A stretch of DNA of 49,554 nt, taken from positions 1 through 49,554 of IMG/VR virus record IMGVR_UViG_3300045973_000298. The stretch is one strand, 5' to 3'. Positions 21,703 through 30,179 of the stretch are shown piece after piece. Origin of the DNA: a virus. The notes beneath the pieces are model-generated. The model ran no database searches and had not been told where the DNA came from. It saw only the letters and a list, made by a program, of their open reading frames with translations. Made by a program: the position numbers and the translations under genes. Within the stretch, counting starts at the first letter, position 1. Every line of letters starts with the position of its first letter.

Positions 21703-22527
21703 GTGTCGATCTTTCGTGAAACGCTCGACAGTCAAAAAGCTCCGCTGAAGACGATGGGCATTGGCAAATTCAATGCCCAGCTTGCCGAGTTCCCCAACGG
21801 CATCAAAGCCATCGTCAAGACGCAAATGTTCGACAACAGCGACTTCCGTGGCATCCCGCGTGACACGATGCACATGCGCGAGGTGATGGCATATCGCTTC
21901 GACCAGGAAGTGCTCAAGTTCAACATTGTCCCCGAAACGTACCTCACGCGCGTCGGGATGCGAAAAGCGTCCACGCAAGAGTTCGTTAGCGGAAATGCCT
22001 GTGGCGAGATCGTGCCGAAGATTTTCGACAAGTCGCTGCCAGACTGGAAAGAGCGCGTCGCCAAGCTCGCGTCGCTTCTCCCTCACAAAGAAGTCGAGAA
22101 GCTGGTCATCTTTGACTTGGTTGTAGGCAACCGCGACCGACATGCACGCAATGCACTCTTCAGCATTGACCTCGGCAAAGCGTGGGCCATCGACAACGGG
22201 GCCGCGTTCGGTACGAGCTTCCAGATGTACCGCAACGTCTTTCACAAATACTTCTACCTCAAGAACTTCCGCCCCTCTGACGAAGCAATGAAAGCCGTCG
22301 CAAGTGTGACGCGCGAAGCCTGTGATGATGTGCTCATTTGGCTGTCACAGCGCGAGCGCGACGCAGTGTGGGCACGGTCGCAGTATATCCTCCAGCATCG
22401 TGACCGACTCGACTATTGGTCCCTCAGCAAGGGCTCTCTCGGCACCAATGACTTCCCCAGTCACAGCCGTTGGATGCGCGCATTTCTGCACCGTCAAGAC
22501 CAACCAGAACTTACCCTCCCCTTCTAA
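21703..22527 (+). CDS. PI3/4-kinase- or HipA-like protein kinase
   Basis: A 274-residue protein with a GTG start. Kinase features are complete. IKAIVK has the ATP-binding Lys near residue 39, and MREVMAYRFDQ has the pairing Glu near 60. The hinge region is followed by the catalytic loop 'VVGNRDRHARNALF' (Asp about 145, Asn about 150) and by 'AWAIDNGAAFG' with the metal-binding Asp near 164. GNxDRH-x-x-N followed by IDxG is the signature of PI3/4-kinase, actin-fragmin-kinase and HipA-like folds. The likely target is a protein, of virion or host. Position in the head module suggests the enzyme could be carried in the particle. Confidence 0.8.
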   Translation: MSIFRETLDSQKAPLKTMGIGKFNAQLAEFPNGIKAIVKTQMFDNSDFRGIPRDTMHMREVMAYRFDQEVLKFNIVPETYLTRVGMRKASTQEFVSGNACGEIVPKIFDKSLPDWKERVAKLASLLPHKEVEKLVIFDLVVGNRDRHARNALFSIDLGKAWAIDNGAAFGTSFQMYRNVFHKYFYLKNFRPSDEAMKAVASVTREACDDVLIWLSQRERDAVWARSQYILQHRDRLDYWSLSKGSLGTNDFPSHSRWMRAFLHRQDQPELTLPF

Positions 22528-22592
22528 GCCCTAGCCTTCTCACGTAAACTTCGGTAAACACACTTGCACCGTACAGGAATTTCCGTGTACGT

Positions 22593-23714
22593 TTGCGTGA
22601 AGTGTACCGAAACGTGACACCTGGCATGTTGAATGGGCGAGCCAAGGCGCAGGGCAAGAAGCCTTCAGACTTCAGCCAAGTCGAGATGGAGCGAGGAATC
22701 AAGCATGAGTTGGAGCACACGAAAGACCGTCTCGTCGCTCGCCAAATCGCGCTCGATCATCTCGCTGATGACCCCAACTACTACACGAAGCTGAAACAAC
22801 GTATGAACAAAGCCGACACATTTGTTGTTTACAAGCCAGCCTCCGTTGACCTCCTCAAAAGCGAGGGCGAAGACGATGGTCGTAAGATTGGCGGCTACTG
22901 CTCGACCGAGGCGCTCGACCGGCAGAACGAAGTCGTGTTTGGCAAAGGCTTGGACTTCGCCGAGTTTTTGAACTTCGGGTATTTCAACGACAACCACAAT
23001 CAGAAGACCTCAGCGGTGCTGGGTGTTCCCGAGCGTGTGCGCTACGACATCGGCAAGGGCTGGTGGACAGAAGGCCGTATCCTCAAGACCAAGGCAGGCG
23101 ATGAAATCGTCGAGCTTGCCAAAGCCCTCACCGACACCAAGCGAAAGCTCGGATTCTCCATCGAAGGCAAGATCACAGAGCGCGACGGTAACAAGATCCG
23201 AAAGGCTATCATCCGTAACGTGGCCATCACCAACTGTCCCGTTAACGTCAACTGCACATGGGAACTACTCAGTAAGGCGTTCAGCGACGGACTCGACGGC
23301 GACGACCTTCGTCGATCTGAGTCCTATCTACACAACGACTTCGTACGGTCCCTGGTAGCAGGCACAGGCCCCGGCAGCACCGCTGCAACTGGTGGCACGG
23401 GCGGCGCGGTTCTCAAGATGGAAGACCTTGAGAAGGACGAGATCAAACACGTTTACAAGTGCTCCAAATGCGACAAGGGCTTCGGCACCGAAGCCGCGTT
23501 TGACAAGCACGCCAAAGTCCACTCGGACAGCGGCTCACTGAAGATCACTACTTTCGACCCACAAGAACTTGTGCGGACTCGAAAGGGGATGATGACGGCG
23601 CAGGAAGCGGTTCGATTGGTAAAATCTATTCACCCCGAGTGGAGTGATCTGGTTTGCCTCCGAGCGGCACGATTCGCGCTATTGCGAACAATCGCACAGG
23701 AAGGAGGTGAATAG
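22593..23714 (+). CDS. Prohead protease with DUF5661-like start and C2H2 zinc finger
   Basis: A 373-residue protein from a TTG start; an ATG at 22626 is an alternative. Residues 31-66 resemble DUF5661 (ERGIKHELEHTKD, then ALDHLADDPNYY). Residues about 98-230 are the head maturation protease: 'YCSTEALDRQNEVVFGKG', His135 in NDNHNQ, Ser189 in GFSIEG, and 'AIIRNVAITNCPVNVN'. Near the C-terminus C290-x2-C293-x12-H306-x3-H310, with the Tyr and two Phe at the classical hydrophobic positions, is a textbook C2H2 zinc finger. The protease should cleave the scaffold and capsid during maturation. The finger is an unusual addition that could bind DNA or a head protein. The 65-base leader holds two GTAAAC words. 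Confidence 0.85.
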   Translation: MREVYRNVTPGMLNGRAKAQGKKPSDFSQVEMERGIKHELEHTKDRLVARQIALDHLADDPNYYTKLKQRMNKADTFVVYKPASVDLLKSEGEDDGRKIGGYCSTEALDRQNEVVFGKGLDFAEFLNFGYFNDNHNQKTSAVLGVPERVRYDIGKGWWTEGRILKTKAGDEIVELAKALTDTKRKLGFSIEGKITERDGNKIRKAIIRNVAITNCPVNVNCTWELLSKAFSDGLDGDDLRRSESYLHNDFVRSLVAGTGPGSTAATGGTGGAVLKMEDLEKDEIKHVYKCSKCDKGFGTEAAFDKHAKVHSDSGSLKITTFDPQELVRTRKGMMTAQEAVRLVKSIHPEWSDLVCLRAARFALLRTIAQEGGE

Positions 23715-23717
23715 ATT

Positions 23718-23987
23718 ATGCCAATGAACACGCCAGTACAGCATCCGTTGTTCCGTAGTGGTCTCGATGTCAGCAGCGCCAGCACGGGCTTCTGCTTTAT
23801 CGACACCGGCTTTGTCCGAAAAGTGGAGCACTTCAGTTTGAGCTTCCTCGATTCGGCAGGCAAGGATGAGGCGAAATACGATTGGGTCGAGGTTAGCCCC
23901 GGCCAAGTCAAAGTTTCGATCCTCAAAGCAGCGGGAACTGCTGCTGACACCGCCGTCAACTTCTCGTGGTTCGCCACGGGATTCTGA
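23718..23987 (+). CDS. Small beta-rich head-module protein, possible decoration protein
   Basis: An 89-residue protein with a strong GGAGG-type site before its ATG. It begins MPMNTPVQHPLFRSGLDVSS and alternates hydrophobic and polar residues (VEHFSLSFLDSAG; WVEVSPGQVKVSILKAAG), which indicates a beta sheet. Small beta proteins between protease and capsid genes are often capsid decoration or head-completion proteins. That assignment rests on position only. Confidence 0.6.
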   Translation: MPMNTPVQHPLFRSGLDVSSASTGFCFIDTGFVRKVEHFSLSFLDSAGKDEAKYDWVEVSPGQVKVSILKAAGTAADTAVNFSWFATGF

Positions 23988-24031
23988 CATCTCCGTTTTG
24001 AGTAAACGCAACGAACAAAGGAAGAAATGAA

Positions 24032-24829
24032 ATGGGAGCAAAACCCGAAGTGAATGAGGAGGCGATGCTGAAGGCTCTTTCGGAGCTGGAAGACGATCTC
24101 CTCAAGGCAACCAAGAAGCACAAAGGCAAGGGCAAGGATGACGACAGCGATTCCGACGACAAGGAATCTGCGTCGTCTGGCTCGTTCGAAAGCATCAGCG
24201 AGACCAAGAAGAGCCACGTCCGTAAGGACCGCTCTCCTCGCGAGAAGATGCCGTCGTCCACCGACGAAGCCAATGAGCACCTCGACCCGAGCGCGGGCGC
24301 GGGTCCGAAAGCCGACATGTCCACGGGCAAGTCCTTTCGTGATTCGTCACGTGAGTCGTCCAACATCCGCAAGGGTATGGATGCCTCGCCGTTCCTCGAA
24401 GGACTCGTTGACAACGTCAGCGACGAAATCGACGGCATGCGCAAAGCCATCGTTTATGTCCAAGACATGAACATGGCCGCGATGTCGGAGCAGGGTGCGT
24501 TCAACCAAAAGTTGAGCAAAGCCATCGTCGCGATGGGCAACCTGATCACCGAACAAAACGAGATGCTGAAGAGCCTCGGTGGCCGCCCCGCTGGTGTCCG
24601 CAAGTCGGTGACCAACGTCTCGGAAGTGCATGAGCGCTTCGAGAAATCCGGCGCTGGAGCCGGTGGCGAGTTCCAGTTTGACCGCAACACGGTGCTCCGC
24701 AAGGCCGTCGAGATGGTCGAACAGGGCAAGCTGCCTGGCACGGTCGTCATTGGGTACGAAACCACCGGCTCGATGGAGCCGCAATTCCAGAAATCCGTCT
24801 ACGACGAACTTCTGAAAAGCTCGCACTGA
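24032..24829 (+). CDS. Scaffold-like capsid assembly protein
   Basis: A 265-residue protein immediately before the capsid gene. It is highly charged and low in hydrophobics. An N-terminal helix 'EEAMLKALSELEDDLLKATK' is followed by a long Asp/Ser/Lys-rich disordered part, a helix bundle around 'SDEIDGMRKAIVYVQDMNMA' and 'LSKAIVAMGNLITEQNEMLK', and a C-terminal 'LRKAVEMVEQGKLPG'. Charge, helix content and position fit a scaffolding protein that the protease at 22593 would remove. Sequence similarity to a known scaffold is not claimed. Confidence 0.7.
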   Translation: MGAKPEVNEEAMLKALSELEDDLLKATKKHKGKGKDDDSDSDDKESASSGSFESISETKKSHVRKDRSPREKMPSSTDEANEHLDPSAGAGPKADMSTGKSFRDSSRESSNIRKGMDASPFLEGLVDNVSDEIDGMRKAIVYVQDMNMAAMSEQGAFNQKLSKAIVAMGNLITEQNEMLKSLGGRPAGVRKSVTNVSEVHERFEKSGAGAGGEFQFDRNTVLRKAVEMVEQGKLPGTVVIGYETTGSMEPQFQKSVYDELLKSSH

Positions 24830-24858
24830 GCCCTTTGGGCAAAGGAAGGAACTGAACC

Positions 24859-26283
24859 ATGATTGCAATTCAAGATTATGAAGGCGGGCAACAGGGCTTT
24901 GGCATCGGAAATATGAACGATGTCGAGCAACTGAACAAAGCCCTCACTGCCGGCGCTGACCGGCCTGTCTCGACTGGCGGCGGCGCACTTCGCGTGGAGA
25001 GCCTTGAGGCGACCCTGCGCATCGTCACGTTCACCCTTCAGAACATCAAGTTCTGGAAGGCCATCCCGAAACTCCCGGCGTTCAACACCGTCGAAGAGTA
25101 CAACATCCTTGACCAGTACGGTAACGATGCTGGTCCGTTCACCACCGAGGGGGAGCTTCCGCAAGGCCAAGATTCCTCGTACAATCGGCGCGTGGCGTAT
25201 GTGAAATTCCTCGGCACGACGCGAGAAGTTTCGCATCCGATGACGCTGGTGAAACCGGCCCATGGCTCGGTCATCAGCCTCGAAACCCAGAACGGCGCTG
25301 TCTGGCTGTTGGAACGTTTGGAGCGCGCTCTGTTCTCCGGTCGCTCCGACCTCGTTCCGCAATCGTTCGACGGCATCGACAAGCAGATCCTCGACGGCTG
25401 CGGCATCACCAATCCATTGACCATGGACCCGGTGAACAGCTTCAACACGGTGATCGATCTCCGCGGGAAGTACCCCGGCGAAGACAACATCGAAGAGGCC
25501 GCGAACTTCATCAGCCAGAACTACGGAACCCCGACCAAGGCGTACTTCGCGCCGAAGCCGATGTCCGAGCTGGCGAAGAGCTTCTATCCTCGTGAGCGCG
25601 TGACGTTGCCGTACCCGACCGATGGTCGTGTTGGCCTCGCGGTCACGTCGATGGTGACGCAAGCCGGCCTCGTTCAGTTCGAGCAGGACGTGTTCCTCCG
25701 CTCGGGCAAGAACAACGGCGTGAAGGTCGCTCCTGCGGCGTCCACGTCGGGCAATGCCCCGTTGCCGCCGACCGTGGCAGTGCAAACGGCCCCCGGTGCC
25801 GTGGCCGGTTCGAAGTTCGTGGCCGCTGACGCGGGTGCGTACTTCTACCGCATCACGTCCGTGAACCGCTTCGGCGAATCGAGCGCGGTGAACCTCGCTG
25901 GCGCCGTGACCTACGCCGCGGCCGATGGCGCGACCCTGCGCATCACCGATGGTGGTGGCGCGAACCCAGCGACGGCGTACAAGGTCTACCGGACCAAAGT
26001 CGGTCAGGCCCAAGCGCTCGCGCAGGACATGATCACCATCCCGGCATCGGGTGGCGCGACCACGGACTTCACTGACCTGAACTGGTACTTGCCGGGCTGC
26101 TCACGCGGCTACATGCTGCAAGAGAACCTGCAGGCGCTGTCGGTTCGTCAGCTCAGCCAGATGATGAAGATTCCGCTCGCAACCATCGCGGCCTCAATCC
26201 GCTGGATGCAGCTGATCTATTTGACGCCAATCGTCTACTCGCCGAAGCGTCATGTCATCTTCCTCAACGTTGGTGATGCCTAA
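24859..26283 (+). CDS. Major capsid protein with inserted beta-sandwich domain
   Basis: A 474-residue protein with AAGGAAGG before the ATG. It follows the protease and scaffold and is followed by a strong terminator, as expected for the most expressed gene. The HK97-like part has an N-terminal arm, 'FWKAIPKLPAFNTVEEYNIL', an E-loop region near residues 85-125 and 'LLERLERALFSG'. Residues about 300-410 are an insertion resembling a fibronectin III or Ig-like sandwich (AGAYFYRITSVNRFGESSAV; then YKVYRTK), after which the capsid fold resumes (LSQMMKIPLATIAASIRWMQ). Such insertions usually project from the shell and may bind surfaces or stabilise capsomers. Confidence 0.85.
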   Translation: MIAIQDYEGGQQGFGIGNMNDVEQLNKALTAGADRPVSTGGGALRVESLEATLRIVTFTLQNIKFWKAIPKLPAFNTVEEYNILDQYGNDAGPFTTEGELPQGQDSSYNRRVAYVKFLGTTREVSHPMTLVKPAHGSVISLETQNGAVWLLERLERALFSGRSDLVPQSFDGIDKQILDGCGITNPLTMDPVNSFNTVIDLRGKYPGEDNIEEAANFISQNYGTPTKAYFAPKPMSELAKSFYPRERVTLPYPTDGRVGLAVTSMVTQAGLVQFEQDVFLRSGKNNGVKVAPAASTSGNAPLPPTVAVQTAPGAVAGSKFVAADAGAYFYRITSVNRFGESSAVNLAGAVTYAAADGATLRITDGGGANPATAYKVYRTKVGQAQALAQDMITIPASGGATTDFTDLNWYLPGCSRGYMLQENLQALSVRQLSQMMKIPLATIAASIRWMQLIYLTPIVYSPKRHVIFLNVGDA

Positions 26284-26319
26284 GTCCCAGCAGTGAGCTT
26301 TGCCTGAGAAGGTAGAGAG

Positions 26320-26361
26320 GAGGGTGGGGAGGCTTTGAACCTCCCCACCCTCTTTCCTTTT
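26320..26361 (+). terminator. Strong intrinsic terminator after capsid gene
   Basis: A perfect 13-bp stem, GAGGGTGGGGAGG (26320-26332) with its complement (26340-26352), has a 7-base loop and is followed by TTTCCTTTT. It should end the head transcript or set a high capsid to tail ratio. Confidence 0.9.
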
Positions 26362-26384
26362 GGGCCTAGTTGCGTTTGACTTTT

Positions 26385-26400
26385 GATTGGTTTACCAATC
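26385..26400 (+). repeat. 16-nt inverted repeat, near copy of 1053-1068
   Basis: GATTGGTTTACCAATC is a hairpin or operator. Two further GTTTAC words follow (26412, 26422) before the gene at 26444. The near-identical - strand site at 1053-1068 also follows a hairpin. It may control the start of the tail transcript. Confidence 0.55.
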
Positions 26401-26443
26401 GGTCCCAAGCGTTTACTAGGCGTTTACCAAACGGAGATTCCAA

Positions 26444-26953
26444 ATGGCACACATCACGATTTGCTCAGACCACAAGAATGAACAGCTCCACACTTCTTTC
26501 GGCACCTTCGTCTTTGACGTAAATGGCGAGTGCAAACTCGACCCAGAGATCGCGCGCCTGGCGCTCGCGAAGTACAAGCCTACGATGTGGGCCAAGAAGC
26601 TCGGTAAACCTGTCGTAGAGGCGCCTGTTGCTGCAGGCCCTGTGAAGAAGTCTGAAGCGCCGACCGACGACAACAACTTCGGATTCGACCCCAATGTGCA
26701 CGTCAGCAAGGCCGCGCGAGAGGCAATCAAGAACGGCCAGCTCTCCTCGGATGAGGTCATGGACCAACGCCGCGCAGCTATGTCGTCCACCGAGGGGCCG
26801 AAGACGAGCCTCGCCGAAGACCTCGTGAAGGGCGGCGGCGTTGTACTGCCCAAGAAGCCTGCGTTGAAGGCTGTCGAAGACGTTTCTGAAGAAGCACTTC
26901 CGCAGAAAGCGAAATCTGGTAAGCTCGACAAGAAGAAACGTAAACACGGGTAA
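26444..26953 (+). CDS. Hypothetical protein after capsid gene, 169 aa
   Basis: Begins MAHITICSDHKNEQLHTSFG with GGAG upstream. The first 50 residues form a small beta/alpha domain (FGTFVFDVNGECKLDPEIAR). The rest is a long charged, probably disordered region ending in Lys/Arg (KLDKKKRKHG). Proteins with a short folded head and a basic tail often follow the capsid gene in myoviruses and may serve in head completion. No function is assigned. Confidence 0.65.
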   Translation: MAHITICSDHKNEQLHTSFGTFVFDVNGECKLDPEIARLALAKYKPTMWAKKLGKPVVEAPVAAGPVKKSEAPTDDNNFGFDPNVHVSKAAREAIKNGQLSSDEVMDQRRAAMSSTEGPKTSLAEDLVKGGGVVLPKKPALKAVEDVSEEALPQKAKSGKLDKKKRKHG

Positions 26954-26964
26954 ACGGGAGCATC

Positions 26965-27741
26965 GTGGTGGCACTAGCCTCGCTAACGGACATCACGCCG
27001 AAGTTCATCAAAGAGAACTATCTCGGTATCGAGCTGCTCAATCCGATTTCGAATGAGCCGCTCTCCGAATCGTTTTACCAGATGCACATCAACATCGCGC
27101 AGAGCATCTTCGAGCGCGAGTGCGGCGTCACCCTTGAAGAGACGCAGATCACCGCCGAGCTTCACGACTACCTGATTCAGGACTACCACCTGTTTGCGTT
27201 TCTGAGCCTCTATAAGCCCCCGGTGCTGGAGATCACGCAAGTGGCTCTGCGCTATCCATCGAACAACGTGGACACTGTCTTCCCGCTGGAGTGGGCGCGG
27301 CTGCAGGCCCCCAACCAGCTACAGCTCGTGCCAACACAGGGAACGCTCAGTCAGGTGCTTATTGGGCAGTCAGGCTCGTATCTGCCGCTCATCTTCTCAG
27401 GTATCGGCTACCTACCTCAGCTCTTCCGCATCTCGTACAAAGCAGGCTTCCCTCCAGGGACGCTGCCCTACGACATTCTGGATGCAATCTGTAAGCTCGC
27501 GACGATCAGCATCTTCGCCGCGCGCTCAGACACGATCTTCCCTCCGGGGCTCACGAGCTTGTCTCTCGGCATCGACGGGCTCAGCCAAAGCTTTGGCATC
27601 CTGAACAACGGGCAACTCCCTGCCGTGTTCGGCTCGCGCATTGGCTACTACCGCACTGAGTTGTATGGCAGCGGTCCTGGCACCGGCTTCTTATACGACA
27701 TCCGAACCCGGTATCACGGGATTCCGATGCAGGTGGCATAA
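26965..27741 (+). CDS. Neck or head-tail connector protein, 258 aa
   Basis: GTG start with GGGAG upstream. The layout is a helical N-terminus (ITPKFIKENYLGIELLN) and then 'DYLIQDYHLFAFLSLYKPPV' and strands 'LEITQVALRYP'. The middle 'LPQLFRISYKAGFPPGTLPY' is followed by 'LDAICKLATISIFAA', resembling the family of connector/adaptor proteins that begin a run of neck genes. The assignment rests mainly on order: capsid, neck genes, sheath. Confidence 0.65.
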   Translation: MVALASLTDITPKFIKENYLGIELLNPISNEPLSESFYQMHINIAQSIFERECGVTLEETQITAELHDYLIQDYHLFAFLSLYKPPVLEITQVALRYPSNNVDTVFPLEWARLQAPNQLQLVPTQGTLSQVLIGQSGSYLPLIFSGIGYLPQLFRISYKAGFPPGTLPYDILDAICKLATISIFAARSDTIFPPGLTSLSLGIDGLSQSFGILNNGQLPAVFGSRIGYYRTELYGSGPGTGFLYDIRTRYHGIPMQVA

Positions 27742-27743
27742 CC

Positions 27744-28484
27744 GTGGCCATGCAACCATTGGGCGGCGTGCCCCGTGGCAGTTTCGCGGGCTTTCGTTCC
27801 GACTTCATGCCCCCTGCGTTTACGCAGGCAATCGAGAGCAAGGGCTACCGATGCCGGTGGGAGAAGTCGATTCTTTGTGCCAACCGTGGTGACGAAGACC
27901 TCGACCGCCACAAGCTCACCTGTTCGGTTTGTCATGGCGGCTTCATCTACTACGACCCACAGACGGTCGAAGTGCTTATGACCAGCCTGTCGATCAAAGA
28001 GTTCTATCGCACCGAGGGGCGCTTCGACGTAGGCACTGTGCTCGTCACACTCACGGCTGAGAACCGCATCGGCGTCTGGGATCGCCTCACGATGCTCGAC
28101 TCTCGCATGCGTTACTCTGAAGTGCTTCGCCGCGGCGCGGGGTTGGTGGACAGGCTCAAGTACCCCGCGCTCGACGTGGAGAAGCTGTACGCGTTTACGG
28201 GAGTCAACAAGACGACCGATTACTTGGTGGACGTAGACTTCACCATCAACACGGACGGGAATATCCAGTGGATAAACCCACCCGGTAAAGACGTTGCGCT
28301 GGGCGTAAACTATTACCGCACTCCCGCTTACATCATTCTCGACTTGGCACACCACATCCGTGATACTCAGGTTGCGCCCAGCGGCGTAGCACCCCCAGCG
28401 CAGAACGGGGCGTTTACTCAAATGCCGATGCAGGGAATGGCGAAGCTGGACTACTTGGTACTGGACGAGGCGTTGACGAAGTGA
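27744..28484 (+). CDS. Neck-region structural protein with Cys cluster, 246 aa
   Basis: GTG start 2 bases after the previous stop. Residues about 35-70 hold CRWEKSILC and a later CSVCHGG, a possible four-Cys zinc site. The rest is beta-rich (GTVLVTLTAENRIGVWDRLT; DYLVDVDFTINTDGNIQW), as expected for a head-completion or tail-attachment protein. It overlaps the next gene by 4 bases. Assigned from position and fold impression. Confidence 0.6.
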   Translation: MAMQPLGGVPRGSFAGFRSDFMPPAFTQAIESKGYRCRWEKSILCANRGDEDLDRHKLTCSVCHGGFIYYDPQTVEVLMTSLSIKEFYRTEGRFDVGTVLVTLTAENRIGVWDRLTMLDSRMRYSEVLRRGAGLVDRLKYPALDVEKLYAFTGVNKTTDYLVDVDFTINTDGNIQWINPPGKDVALGVNYYRTPAYIILDLAHHIRDTQVAPSGVAPPAQNGAFTQMPMQGMAKLDYLVLDEALTK

Positions 28485-29239
28485 TCACCATCGACACATC
28501 GAGCATGATGCAGGGCGTGACGGAGCTGACGAACGAGCAGTTCAAGTTCCTCATCGACCGCCTTGTCGATGTCGGTGAGATGGCTCGCGCTGAGATCCGC
28601 TCTATCGCTGAGAAGAAGCTCTCGGCACGCACGTACATGGAGTACATGAAGGGGCTGCAAGAGCCACTGCTCGTCGAGCGCAACGGCGTGACGCTGACCC
28701 TTGTTGGCGATCTGCCGAACATGCTGGAGCAGGGCTTTCCATCCTTCGACATGAAGCCTGGCATCTTGAAGGGCGCTCCGTACAAAGACGTGCATTTCGA
28801 GTACGCCGAGAAGTCTACTCCGAAGGGTCCGCCTACGCTCTCTCCTGCCGCCGCCTCGTCTTTGAAGGCCGCGGTGAAGAAGGGCAAAGAGAAGCTCGGC
28901 AAAGGCGCAGGGACGTTCGTTGCACGAGGGGGCAACTTCAAGGCCGAGAACGCTGGTACGACAGCTGGTGGGGTGCCAAAGGCACCACCGGGCAAGACCT
29001 GGACGACATCGAAATCTTCAGGCGCTCGCAAAGAGGTGATGATGATCGGTGGCAAGGAGGTTGCCAGCACGAAGGCAACGACTTTCCGCCGCGTGTCGAA
29101 AAACTCTCCCGACGACAAGTTCTGGCACCCAGGTCTGAGTAAGTTCGAAGCTGTGAACGGGTTTGACCAGGCGGCCATCGTCATAGAAGAAGCGCTGCCA
29201 AAGATACTGGCTGACATGCCGGGAACACCAAATGGATAA
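28481..29239 (+). CDS. HK97 gp10-like head-tail joining protein
   Basis: A 252-residue protein, GTG start. An N-terminal helix (LTNEQFKFLIDRLVDVGEMA) is followed by beta strands 'GVTLTLVGDLPNMLEQGF', a Lys/Ala/Pro/Gly linker (about residues 105-175), and 'TFRRVSKNSPDDKFWHPGLS' near the C-terminus. The Arg-Val-Ser and W-HPG elements with a closing helix recall gp10-like neck proteins that join the head to the tail. It overlaps the next gene by 8 bases. Confidence 0.6.
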   Translation: MITIDTSSMMQGVTELTNEQFKFLIDRLVDVGEMARAEIRSIAEKKLSARTYMEYMKGLQEPLLVERNGVTLTLVGDLPNMLEQGFPSFDMKPGILKGAPYKDVHFEYAEKSTPKGPPTLSPAAASSLKAAVKKGKEKLGKGAGTFVARGGNFKAENAGTTAGGVPKAPPGKTWTTSKSSGARKEVMMIGGKEVASTKATTFRRVSKNSPDDKFWHPGLSKFEAVNGFDQAAIVIEEALPKILADMPGTPNG

Positions 29240-29918
29240 TCCAGGCGATTCGCTCATCCCCGCGGGACCATTCCCCACCATCGAGTTCATGCTCGTGCGT
29301 CTATTGCGGGCTGGTCTTCAGGCTTTGTACGCCGACCTGTCAGTCATCGACATGCTCTTTCCCATGCTGACGGCAGACGAGCTGGAGCAGCTCAAAGGTT
29401 ATTTCAGGGAGCACCAGAACATCGAGGTGGTGCACAACTTCCCTCGCCGAGGGGCAACGGTCCCTGTGATCGCGCTGTCGCTCGCGGCAGAATCGGAAGA
29501 CGGCACCAAAGACACGCTCGGCTACTTCATAGACGAGCTTACAAACTCGATGGGGCTCGAAGTAGACGAGGTTCGCGGCATCGCGATGCGCTCGACCTAC
29601 AACGTCATGGTGTTTACGCAAGATCGCGATTTCACCATTCACTTCTACAACATCCTCAAAGCCATCATGCTGCTCAACATCGACACGTTGGCCGGCATCG
29701 GCATGCACGACATTCAGTTTTCGGGGAACGATTTTCGCTTTGAGGACGACAGCTACTTTCCCACGTTCGTGTACTCGCGGATGCTCACGATCAGCGCGCT
29801 GCACTACGACGTGGTGCTTCAGACTTCTAAGATGTTGCAGAAGCTGGTGTTCTCGTTGCGCGTCGGCAGTACGGCATCCATTGACGAAGACACGATTGTG
29901 TCGCAGTCAGAACTGTAG
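29232..29918 (+). CDS. Tail terminator- or neck-like protein, 228 aa
   Basis: Starts MDNPGDSLIPAGPFPTIEFM, overlapping the previous gene. An N-terminal helix (EFMLVRLLRAGLQALYADLS) leads to a beta-rich core (GATVPVIALSLAAESEDGTK; AMRSTYNVMVFTQDRDFTIH). One long helix packed on a sheet and the place directly before the sheath fit a tail terminator that caps the tube and sheath. I am moderately sure of the role and do not recognise a named family. Confidence 0.6.
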   Translation: MDNPGDSLIPAGPFPTIEFMLVRLLRAGLQALYADLSVIDMLFPMLTADELEQLKGYFREHQNIEVVHNFPRRGATVPVIALSLAAESEDGTKDTLGYFIDELTNSMGLEVDEVRGIAMRSTYNVMVFTQDRDFTIHFYNILKAIMLLNIDTLAGIGMHDIQFSGNDFRFEDDSYFPTFVYSRMLTISALHYDVVLQTSKMLQKLVFSLRVGSTASIDEDTIVSQSEL

Positions 29919-29929
29919 AGGTAAACGTT

Positions 29930-30169
29930 ATGGCCAAGTTCACACCGAAGATGTTTACGCCAGCCATTTTGGAGACCCCTCCAGCACCTGTTGCTTCCCC
30001 TCAGCCGTTGCCTTCAGCGCCTCCTCCGGTTAAGGAGTCGGCGTTGACTTTTGACATGTATTGTTCCGTACGCAAGATTCCGGTAATGAACAGACCGGGC
30101 TTACGAGCGTATACGAAAATTCAGTCGGCTTCACTCCCTGAGTGGGACCGAGCCTTTTTGACCTATTGA
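29930..30169 (+). CDS. Hypothetical small protein before sheath, 79 aa
   Basis: Begins MAKFTPKMFTPAILETPPAP with GAGG and GTAAAC just upstream of the ATG. The first 38 residues are Pro/Ala-rich linker. The last 40 form a compact basic segment (MYCSVRKIPVMNRPGLRAYT; LPEWDRAFLTY). Function unknown. Confidence 0.65.
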   Translation: MAKFTPKMFTPAILETPPAPVASPQPLPSAPPPVKESALTFDMYCSVRKIPVMNRPGLRAYTKIQSASLPEWDRAFLTY

Positions 30170-30179
30170 GGAGACAAAG

